Source: Marine group II euryarchaeote REDSEA-S43_B8 (lineage in GTDB: Archaea; Thermoplasmatota; Poseidoniia; Poseidoniales; Thalassarchaeaceae). Taken from it: DNA of 9,116 bases. Below the pieces are notes generated by a model, which saw only the letters and a list, made by a program, of their open reading frames with translations, was not told the origin of the DNA and made no database searches. The stretch is taken from the NCBI GenBank assembly GCA_001629235.1, contig LUSA01000061.1:1-9116 (forward strand), given 5' to 3'. Positions 1 through 5,564 of this stretch are shown here, one piece after another (position 1 is the first letter of the stretch; every line of letters starts with the position of its first letter). The translations under genes were made by a program, and so were the position numbers.

Positions 1-2
1 CT

Positions 3-200
3 CCGGTCCCACTGGAGGAAATTGACGAGGCTGCAATCCAGGCAAAGATGTCAGAACTAGAGGAATCAATGCACTCCATCTCAACTAAACTGTATGAAGC
101 CGCGGCTGCAGAGATGGCCGAGGAGAAGGAAGAGAGCGGTGACGATGGAGTCGTTGATGCAGACTTCGAGGTCGTTGACTCCGAGGAAGAAGAGGACTGA
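3..200 (+). CDS. dnaK: DnaK (Hsp70) C-terminal fragment: end of lid subdomain and acidic tail
   Basis: Frame 3 is open from the left edge to a TGA at 198-200 and encodes the last 65 residues of an Hsp70. The segment IDEAAIQAKMSELEESM matches the last helices of the DnaK lid (E. coli has EDKAAIEAKMQEL at the same place, from memory). The tail contains VVDADFEVVD followed by a run of acidic residues, the classic DnaK C-terminal signature. By comparison with E. coli DnaK, about 55-60 lid residues should lie between the DAE codons where the leftward DnaK frame stops being DnaK and the first residue seen here. This piece is on the opposite strand from the DnaK N-terminal part at ~699-2192, so the two halves of one gene, or two copies, are inverted relative to each other. 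The gene is 5'-truncated by the window edge. What precedes it (DnaK or aminopeptidase N-terminal sequence) is unknown. Confidence 0.9.
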   Translation, partial: PVPLEEIDEAAIQAKMSELEESMHSISTKLYEAAAAEMAEEKEESGDDGVVDADFEVVDSEEEED

Positions 201-2192
201 TCAATCATCGGTAATCAGTCTGTGTAGGGTCCTGACGTGGACACCTGATGTGCCATACTGGAAGAGGGGGTTCGCCCCTTCAGAACGAGCCTTAGATCCA
301 GGTCCCCATGCAGTTCCAGCGATATCTAGATGCACCCAAGGAATCTTCTCTGCATCCTCCTCGAATCCCCTAGTTGGAACAAAGAACTCTAGGAATGATG
401 CAGCAGTGTTAGAGGAGCCAGCCCTGCCTCCAATCGAGCCGTTCCTGATGTCAGCGAATGCAGAGTCGGTCATGTACTTGCGGAACTGAGCGTTAAGAGG
501 CATCCTCCAGACAGGCTCGCCGCTCCTCTTTGCAGCTGCTTTGAGCCTCTTTGCAATCTCCTCATCGTTCGCCCACATTCCCGATATCTGGTTCCCTAGG
601 GCAACAACCACTGCTCCGGTAAGTGTCGCAAGATCCACGATGTATTCTGGGTCTAACTCGCCCGCCTTCCATAGTCCATCAGCCAGAACATTCCTGCCTT
701 CGGCATCCTCTATTTTCTGCCTAATCTCATCCTCGGAAAGTGAGGTTTGGCTCTCTATCTTGAGCGATTGTTCGGTTCCTGTTCCCAAGTCCTTAGCGGA
801 AACGTTGACTATCCCATTTGCATCTATATCGAATGTTACCTCAATCTGCGGGATCCCCCTTGGTGCAGCTGGAATCCCCATCAGGTGGAATCGACCCAAG
901 GTTATGTTGTCCTTAGCAAACACTCTCTCACCTTGCAATACGTGTACCTCTACGGCAGGTTGGTTATCTGCTGCCGTGGAGAAAGTCTCAGACCTACGAG
1001 AGGGGATGGTGGTGTTTCTCTCTATCATCGTTGTAGTAACCCCTCCCAGAGTCTCGATTCCCAGAGTGAGGGGCGTGACGTCCAGAAGTAGCACATCCGT
1101 GACTCCCTCGTCTCCAACGATGATTCCAGCTTGGAGGGCAGCGCCCATAGCCACTGCCTCATCGGGGTTTATTCCTTTGAATGGAGCCTTACCGACCTCC
1201 TTCTCAATCGCTTGTTGAACAGCGGGAATCCTAGTTGAACCGCCTACTAGCAGGACCTTGTCGACATTTCCCTTCTTGATTGAAGCATCCTTCATTGCCT
1301 GACGGGTCGGAGACATAGTCCTCTCAACAAGAGATGCTGTAAGCTTCTCAAACTTCGAACGAGACAGGGACATATCTAGATGCTCTGGCTGACCATCTAT
1401 CATTGTGATAAATGGGAGATTAATCTGGGTGGATGGTGTGGCGGATAGTTCTATTTTGGCCTTCTCGGCGGCTTCTCTGATCCTGCTCATTGCCTGTAGG
1501 TCCTTCTCTAGTTCTATTCCAGTGGATTTCTTGAACTCGGAGACTATCCAATCCATAACCGCCTCATCGAAATCGTCACCACCGAGTCTGTTATCGCCGC
1601 TAGTTGCTTTCACCTCTATCTGAGGCTGACCGTCGACCTGGTAAATCTCGAGAATGGACACATCGAAGGTACCTCCCCCCAGGTCATAAACCAAGACCGT
1701 CTGGTCTTCTTCCTTGTCGACTCCGTAGGCCAGTGCTGCGGCAGTCGGCTCGTTGATTATTCTGAGAACCTCTAGTCCTGCAATCCTACCCGCATCCTTG
1801 GTTGCCTTTCTTTGTGCATCGGAGAAGTACGCTGGGCAAGTGACTACAGCTTGCTTGACCTCGGTACCCAAATATTCCTCTGCATCTGACTTCAGCTTCT
1901 GAAGAACGAATGCCGATATCTCCTGAGGCGAATAGTTGTCCCCGTCTATTTCTTGCACCCAATCTGTCCCCATCTCTCTCTTTACGGAAATTATTGTCCT
2001 CTCAGAGTTAGTCACGGCCTGCCTCTTGGCAGTGACACCTACCAGCCTCTCCCCTTCCTTCGTGAAGGCGACTACGCTGGGAGTGGTTCTGGAGCCCTCC
2101 GAGTTCGGTATTACTACCGCTTTTCCTCCTTCTATAGTTGCAACACAACTGTTTGTCGTTCCTAGGTCAATTCCAATTACTGCTGATCCCAT
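201..2192 (-). CDS. dnaK: Chimeric frame: DnaK nucleotide- and substrate-binding domains fused to leucyl aminopeptidase (M17) C-terminus
   Basis: Residues 1 to ~498 are a canonical DnaK/Hsp70 chaperone. Visible are phosphate-1 GIDLGTTNS (7-15), INEPTAAALAYG (146-157), phosphate-2 DLGGGTFDVS (170-179), VGGSTRIPAVQ (316-326), the hydrophobic linker DVLLLD (366-371), and the beta substrate-binding domain through LSEDEIRQKI. It lacks the ~25-residue insert of proteobacterial DnaKs, as archaeal and Gram-positive DnaKs do. After DAE (496-498) the protein changes family. The rest (EGRNVLADG, DLATLTGAVVVALG, GGRAGSSNTAASF, HLDIAGTAW, GVHVRTL) is the C-terminal part of an M17 aminopeptidase (PepA-like), complete to its natural end. 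The Hsp70 lid is missing, and so is the PepA N-terminal ~330 residues with the Lys and Asp metal ligands, so neither activity is expected to be normal. The ATG has a good Shine-Dalgarno and lies 27 nt after the Hsp20-like gene. dnaJ and grpE are not adjacent. I read this as a rearrangement or chimera, not a real bifunctional protein. Confidence 0.9.
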   Translation of the reverse strand: MGSAVIGIDLGTTNSCVATIEGGKAVVIPNSEGSRTTPSVVAFTKEGERLVGVTAKRQAVTNSERTIISVKREMGTDWVQEIDGDNYSPQEISAFVLQKLKSDAEEYLGTEVKQAVVTCPAYFSDAQRKATKDAGRIAGLEVLRIINEPTAAALAYGVDKEEDQTVLVYDLGGGTFDVSILEIYQVDGQPQIEVKATSGDNRLGGDDFDEAVMDWIVSEFKKSTGIELEKDLQAMSRIREAAEKAKIELSATPSTQINLPFITMIDGQPEHLDMSLSRSKFEKLTASLVERTMSPTRQAMKDASIKKGNVDKVLLVGGSTRIPAVQQAIEKEVGKAPFKGINPDEAVAMGAALQAGIIVGDEGVTDVLLLDVTPLTLGIETLGGVTTTMIERNTTIPSRRSETFSTAADNQPAVEVHVLQGERVFAKDNITLGRFHLMGIPAAPRGIPQIEVTFDIDANGIVNVSAKDLGTGTEQSLKIESQTSLSEDEIRQKIEDAEGRNVLADGLWKAGELDPEYIVDLATLTGAVVVALGNQISGMWANDEEIAKRLKAAAKRSGEPVWRMPLNAQFRKYMTDSAFADIRNGSIGGRAGSSNTAASFLEFFVPTRGFEEDAEKIPWVHLDIAGTAWGPGSKARSEGANPLFQYGTSGVHVRTLHRLITDD
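699..707 (-). other. DnaK/PepA junction at shared Asp-Ala-Glu codons
   Basis: On the minus strand this is gatgccgaa, encoding D496-A497-E498. Hsp70s carry DAE at this place (E. coli VRDAEANAEAD), and M17 peptidases carry it in the metal-binding motif NTDAEGR. Residues on the N-terminal side (EDEIRQKIE) are DnaK-like. Residues on the C-terminal side (GRNVLADG) are PepA-like. The breakpoint therefore falls inside up to 9 nt of likely microhomology shared by the two parent genes. The exact length cannot be stated without the intact parents. Confidence 0.8.
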
Positions 2193-2199
2193 TTCTATT

Positions 2200-2205
2200 T
2201 CTCCT
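2200..2205 (-). promoter_or_regulatory. Shine-Dalgarno of dnaK
   Basis: The minus strand reads aggaga, 7 nt before the dnaK ATG at 2192. This supports that start, and it supports translation of dnaK as the second gene of an operon. It contrasts with the Hsp20-like first gene, which has no such site. Confidence 0.7.
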
Positions 2206-2219
2206 GATTTTTTCTCAAA

Positions 2220-2822
2220 CTACTTCAGTTCGAATGTCATGTCCAGTATACCGTTGTTAATTTCCCACTGGAAATCTCCAGAGGAGGCGTGTGGAAGTAC
2301 GAAGTTCCTGAATGGTCTAATCTGATTCTTCCTTAGCAATTGCAGCACCTCTCCTCCACCTGTTAGGCTGATTTCGAGGTTATCCCGATCTATATCCTCG
2401 TACCTGGAAACATCGATAGTGACGTACATCTTGTTTTCCTTGATGTATACATCATCGGAAGAAATTGAGTTGTCCTCGTCTGAATTATTTCTTTCGTCGA
2501 CGTCTACTCTGACCTCCGAGACTGATGGCTTGATGTGAATATCCACTCCCATCTTCTTCAGAAACTCGCCAAGACCCTGGGGGCCACTCAGCATAGATTC
2601 GAAGTTCTTCATGAACTCCTCGGGATCAGAATCTACTCCTAGCTTGACCTCGTCCATAGAGACTTTCTTTGGGTCAATGCCCAGCTGTTCAAACTGGTTC
2701 CTTACTTGCTTAATCAGAGATCTTAGCACATCAACGTCTACTGGCATACCCATTCGCTCGAACATTCGGACCATTTCATCCATGGCCTCTTCATCGAAAT
2801 CGTCCCAATTTTCTTCTGTCAT
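2220..2822 (-). CDS. Hsp20/alpha-crystallin-like small heat-shock protein with N-terminal extension
   Basis: A 200-residue protein. Its last ~77 residues (about 124-200) read as an alpha-crystallin/CS-type beta sandwich: a strand with KMYVTIDVS, then RDNLEISL, a short RPFRNFVLP strand-loop, and NNGILDMTFEL near the end, which matches the 'nGvL.v.l' ending of Hsp20 domains. Residues 1-95 are an acidic, Met-rich, probably helical region (EEAMDEMVRMFERMG, then EFMKNFESMLSG) that I do not recognise as a named domain. Residues ~105-122 are an acidic Asn/Ser-rich linker. A role as an ATP-independent holdase that hands clients to DnaK is the natural inference, since dnaK follows by 27 nt on the same strand and a thermosome gene diverges upstream. 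The ATG start is preceded by a TATA-like element at leaderless distance and no Shine-Dalgarno. The C-terminal IxI motif of classic sHsps is absent. Family assignment is moderately sure; function is inferred. Confidence 0.7.
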   Translation of the reverse strand: MTEENWDDFDEEAMDEMVRMFERMGMPVDVDVLRSLIKQVRNQFEQLGIDPKKVSMDEVKLGVDSDPEEFMKNFESMLSGPQGLGEFLKKMGVDIHIKPSVSEVRVDVDERNNSDEDNSISSDDVYIKENKMYVTIDVSRYEDIDRDNLEISLTGGGEVLQLLRKNQIRPFRNFVLPHASSGDFQWEINNGILDMTFELK

Positions 2823-2844
2823 TGTATCACTAGTTAACCTTGAG

Positions 2845-2852
2845 TTGTATAG
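2845..2852 (-). promoter_or_regulatory. Putative TATA box of the hsp20-dnaK operon (leaderless start)
   Basis: The minus strand reads ctatacaa, centred about 26 nt upstream of the Hsp20-like ATG at 2822. That is the usual distance from an archaeal TATA box to the transcription start. The RNA would therefore begin at or very near the ATG, which fits the lack of a Shine-Dalgarno there. The thermosome gene diverges from the same intergenic region, so the region probably carries both promoters. Inference from spacing and composition only. Confidence 0.45.
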
Positions 2853-2883
2853 TGCGAGACAGGGGAGGTATTTGAATCAAACG

Positions 2884-2891
2884 GGAGGAGG
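2884..2891 (+). promoter_or_regulatory. Strong Shine-Dalgarno-like ggaggagg with no well-spaced start codon
   Basis: This purine run matches the anti-Shine-Dalgarno very well, yet it directly touches the in-frame TTG at 2892, leaving no spacer. The next in-frame start that fits the protein family is the ATG at 2958, 66 nt on. It may be fortuitous, or it may serve an upstream start with unusual spacing. It is listed because it bears on the thermosome start choice. Confidence 0.35.
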
Positions 2892-2957
2892 TTGACCGAA
2901 ATCGACCTAGAACCCGATGATTGTATTGAAAACGGGGTCTTCAGTGGCCATTGCACC

Positions 2958-4547
2958 ATGGTAGACTCAGATTACGATTTGGCTATTGAGGATACTGATA
3001 GAATACATGGAAGAACCGCGCTAGTAAACAACGTCAGGGCTGCTTCATCTCTAGCCGGAGCGATTCGCTCTACGCTAGGACCCAAGGGCCTCGATAAGAT
3101 GCTTGTAGACGCTGACGGATCCGCATTGGTGACCAACGACGGGGTAACTGTTCTGGAGACAGCCAATGTTGAGCATCCCACGGCTAGGATGTTGATCGAT
3201 GCCTCTTCGTCGCAGGATCGTTCTGCGAGGGACGGAACCACCACCACGGTCCTATTGATTTCGGAGATGCTCCAGAATGCCCTGGAATTGGTGAGGATGG
3301 GAGTACATCCATCAATAATTGTCAATGGATACTCCTTGGCGCTCGATGAGGCTATTTCAGAGATTTCAAGAGTTTCGAAGACCTCCGATCAGAGTCAGAA
3401 ATTCCAAGTTATTCGAACTTCACTACAAGGAAAAGGAGATTCATCGTTATGCGATATCTTGGCCGATTTAGCAATCGAGGCTGCAGATTCGCTAATTGAT
3501 TTAGGAAATGGAGACGATATTGAGAGGATGTTTGTGAAACGTCTCCAGATTAAGGAAGGCGGAGTTATGGATAGCTCATTAGAAAGAGGGTTGATGTTGC
3601 TAAAGTCGAGAGTCGATATATCCACTGAGGCTAATGCTGATGGAGGCCGTATAGCGATTATCGATGGCGGCCTAGATAAGCAGAAATTAGAGATCGACGC
3701 GTCAATCGAGATTAGTAGTCCGGGGACTCTCCAGGATTTCCACAGAAGATCAAGGCAGAACTTGCGAAAGCAAGTGGATCACCTCGAGGCCTTGGGAGTT
3801 GATTTGCTGGTTGTAAGAGAGGGGATTGATGACGAGGCAGTTTCCATGCTCACGGATTCCGGAATTACTGCATACAGGAGGTTCGAGAGGGGGGATATGG
3901 ACTTGCTTTCCCGGATTACTGGTGCAACGCCAATCAGAAAGGCTGAGGATTTGAGCGCAGATGACATCGGGAGCTACTCGAACAGGTCAGAAGAGGTCGT
4001 CTCCGAAGTAAAGCACACACTCATTGAGGGCTTAGGAGGAGGCATGACTCTGGTCATTAGGGGGTCGACTCCGGAGATTAGGGATGAGGCGATTAGGATT
4101 TTCGATGATGCAATTGGAGTTGCCCACCGACTCAACAGCAAGCCCGGAGTCCTTCCCGGTGGAGGGGCTATTCAAGCACACCTAGCTAGTCATCTTAGAG
4201 CGTTCTCGCAGACTCAGTCCGGGAGGGAACAGCTTGCGATAGAGGCATATGCCTCTGCTCTGGAGTCTATTCCTAGGATTCTCGCTGAGAATGCGGGAAG
4301 GGATCCTGTGGAAGTCATCCTCTCCTTGTCTGCTGACCAGAAGGATAGCGGTGCGTGGGTTGGCTTCAACCTGCAAAGTGGCAAAAACTGCGATATGGAA
4401 GAGCTGGGTGTTCTGGACACGGAATTCGTAGTTAGTAACGCTCTGTCTGGGGCCACGGAGGCTGCAATCAGCGTTCTAAGAATCGACGATGTCCTCTGGG
4501 CCAGGACGGACCCAAGTACACCAGATTGGGAGAGTTCAGAGGACTAG
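2958..4547 (+). CDS. Thermosome (group II chaperonin) subunit, divergent
   Basis: An ATP-driven folding-chamber subunit (archaeal thermosome/CCT family), 529 residues from the ATG. Family marks: LGPKGLDKMLVD (40-51), NDGVTVL (60-66), DGTTTT (92-97), the nucleotide-sensing loop TSLQGKG with its Lys (154-160), FDDAIGVA (382-389) containing the region of the catalytic Asp, LPGGGA (399-404), LAENAGRDP (442-450) and the C-terminal EAAISVLRIDDV (501-512). Oddities: the near-invariant GDGTTT reads RDGTTT (R91), the usual acidic residue after GGGA is replaced (GGGAIQ), and there is no Gly/Met-rich tail; the protein ends in acidic WESSED. I chose ATG 2958 because it places the N-terminus about 19 residues before the HGR.AL motif, as in the family. 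The same frame is open from TTG 2892, giving 22 extra acidic residues not expected in thermosomes. The stop overlaps the convergent threonine dehydrogenase stop. It may be a paralogue alongside a more canonical subunit encoded elsewhere. Confidence 0.92.
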   Translation: MVDSDYDLAIEDTDRIHGRTALVNNVRAASSLAGAIRSTLGPKGLDKMLVDADGSALVTNDGVTVLETANVEHPTARMLIDASSSQDRSARDGTTTTVLLISEMLQNALELVRMGVHPSIIVNGYSLALDEAISEISRVSKTSDQSQKFQVIRTSLQGKGDSSLCDILADLAIEAADSLIDLGNGDDIERMFVKRLQIKEGGVMDSSLERGLMLLKSRVDISTEANADGGRIAIIDGGLDKQKLEIDASIEISSPGTLQDFHRRSRQNLRKQVDHLEALGVDLLVVREGIDDEAVSMLTDSGITAYRRFERGDMDLLSRITGATPIRKAEDLSADDIGSYSNRSEEVVSEVKHTLIEGLGGGMTLVIRGSTPEIRDEAIRIFDDAIGVAHRLNSKPGVLPGGGAIQAHLASHLRAFSQTQSGREQLAIEAYASALESIPRILAENAGRDPVEVILSLSADQKDSGAWVGFNLQSGKNCDMEELGVLDTEFVVSNALSGATEAAISVLRIDDVLWARTDPSTPDWESSED

Positions 4548-5194
4548 CTCCCGGAAATTCCTCTGAGCATCTCGTCGACCATCGACTCTAGGTCGAAGCG
4601 AGGGTTCCACCCCCACTCTCTCTCGGCCAACGTCCCGTCTATTGAGTCGGGCCATGAGTCAGCATACTCCTGTCTTACATCCGGAACGAAGTCGCAGGTG
4701 AACCCTTCAACTCGATCTGAAATTGCATTTGCTAGTTCCTCCGCCGAGAATGAGAGGCAAGGGATGTTGTAACCTGCCCTCGAATCGCCCAGAAGACCGT
4801 CGTCTGCATCCATGAGCTTGAGCGTGGCATCGATTGCATCATCCATGTATAGCATTGGGAGACGCGTGTCTGCTCTGACGAAGCATTCGTAATGCCCAGA
4901 ATCGAGAGCTGCATGGAATATCTCTACTGCATAGTCAGTAGTGCCGCCTCCGGCAGGGGCCTTGTAGGAAATGAGTCCTGGATACCTAATCCCCCTAGTA
5001 TCGACTCCGTGACTTCTTCTGTATTCCCTGGCTAGAGCCTCTCCGCTAACCTTCGTCTCACCATAGACAGTAGTAGGATTGAGAGGTGCATCCTGAGGAG
5101 GATTCTTGGGGGCGTCAGGACCGAAAACAGCGATGGACGAGGGTGCATACACCCTCAGAGAGCACTCCCCTGCATTTATCCGGATTCCTTTCAC
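4544..5194 (-). CDS. tdh: L-threonine 3-dehydrogenase, SDR type, C-terminal fragment (frame-disrupted gene)
   Basis: The C-terminal two thirds of an NAD-dependent, epimerase-like (SDR) threonine dehydrogenase, which oxidises L-threonine to 2-amino-3-ketobutyrate in threonine catabolism to glycine and acetyl-CoA. Homology begins at about AGECSLRVYAPSS, just after the first codons of this frame. The conserved SSIAVFGP, the catalytic YGETK (Tyr and Lys of the SDR YxxxK), RYPGLIS, GGGTTDYAVEIF, DTRLPMLYMDDAI, PDVRQEYADSWPDSID and WGWNPRFDL follow in family order to the natural C-terminus. The N-terminal Rossmann half lies upstream in another frame (5115-5456), so the ATG at 5194 is probably not a true start. 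The TAG stop shares the CTAG at 4544-4547 with the thermosome stop. Family assignment is sure. Whether the gene is inactive or mis-assembled is open. Confidence 0.88.
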   Translation of the reverse strand: MKGIRINAGECSLRVYAPSSIAVFGPDAPKNPPQDAPLNPTTVYGETKVSGEALAREYRRSHGVDTRGIRYPGLISYKAPAGGGTTDYAVEIFHAALDSGHYECFVRADTRLPMLYMDDAIDATLKLMDADDGLLGDSRAGYNIPCLSFSAEELANAISDRVEGFTCDFVPDVRQEYADSWPDSIDGTLAEREWGWNPRFDLESMVDEMLRGISGS

Positions 5195-5456
5195 CAGTCG
5201 CAGAAAGAAGTGCAGCTAGATGGTATACTGTTCCTATTCCCTCTCGCTTGCAAATTGCCGAAATAGCATCTGTGTCCATTACGTCAAGAGGGATATAGGG
5301 GCCTTCTTCAATCGATGAGTGGCCATCTGATTCCCTGATATCCGATGCGATTACCGAGTCTTTCCCATGTTCCCTCCTAAGGGCTTGGACAAGGTCAGTA
5401 CCTATCTGTCCCAGGGCCCCGGTAACAAGGACCCTGTCGCCGTGTACGCCCGACAT
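5115..5456 (-). CDS. tdh: L-threonine 3-dehydrogenase, SDR type, N-terminal fragment (frame-disrupted gene)
   Basis: The N-terminal NAD-binding half of the same enzyme. The Rossmann glycine motif VTGALGQIG (11-19), VIASDIRES with the Asp that selects NAD, LDVMD, and YHLAALLSATGERNP (78-92) are all typical of SDR threonine dehydrogenases. True homology ends at about K94 (5175); what follows in this frame (CRGVLSEGVC and on) is out of register. The family normally has about 25 residues between the NP of this motif and the V/IYxPSS of the next part, including AWxxNxxGxxNVLExA. Here only about nine codons' worth remain, and the frame changes. That fits a loss of about 50 nt near 5165-5177 (the frame offset requires a length that is 2 modulo 3). 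The ATG at 5456 places the Rossmann motif normally and faces pyrG across a 108-nt gap. Total length with the missing part would be ~320 residues, the usual size. Confidence 0.88.
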   Translation of the reverse strand: MSGVHGDRVLVTGALGQIGTDLVQALRREHGKDSVIASDIRESDGHSSIEEGPYIPLDVMDTDAISAICKREGIGTVYHLAALLSATGERNPDKCRGVLSEGVCTLVHRCFRS

Positions 5457-5564
5457 GTGCTAGCCGTAATTCTGACGATACTTGAAATTAAAGAAGGGCG
5501 AAACAGGAACTTATGTGCCAATGTTGATAGGGGATGGGCAAGTGATTCAGACCCCGTTGATGAG
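5457..5564. promoter_or_regulatory. Divergent tdh/pyrG promoter region
   Basis: A 108-nt gap between the tdh ATG (minus) and the pyrG ATG (plus). It contains one AT-rich patch, gaaattaaag at 5484-5493. The patch lies ~32 nt from the tdh start, close to leaderless spacing. It could equally serve pyrG with a transcription start near 5515 and a ~50-nt leader. No operator palindrome or riboswitch-like structure was recognised. Inferred from layout and composition only. Confidence 0.3.

Noticed and set aside
94..489. A 131-codon plus-strand frame overlapping the dnaK tail and the pepA end
   Set aside because: It overlaps two recognised genes in the wrong frame, and its basic, low-complexity start is the out-of-frame translation of the acidic DnaK tail.
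541..1218. A 225-codon open frame on the plus strand inside dnaK/pepA
   Set aside because: It is antisense to strongly conserved coding sequence, has Ser/Thr/Pro-rich composition typical of a shadow frame, and no recognisable motif.
201..2192. A genuine new chaperone-peptidase fusion enzyme
   Set aside because: Both halves lack essential parts of their families, the switch is at a microhomologous tripeptide, and the matching DnaK tail lies inverted next to it. Rearrangement or artefact explains it better.
2871..2881. Palindrome tttgaatcaaa as a heat-shock operator between hsp20 and thermosome
   Set aside because: It is a short AT-rich palindrome expected by chance, has no second copy, and I cannot match it confidently to a known archaeal heat-shock regulator site.
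5160..5200. Intron, intein or inserted element splitting tdh
   Set aside because: Sequence is missing at the break, not added, and no splice, intein or transposon features are present.
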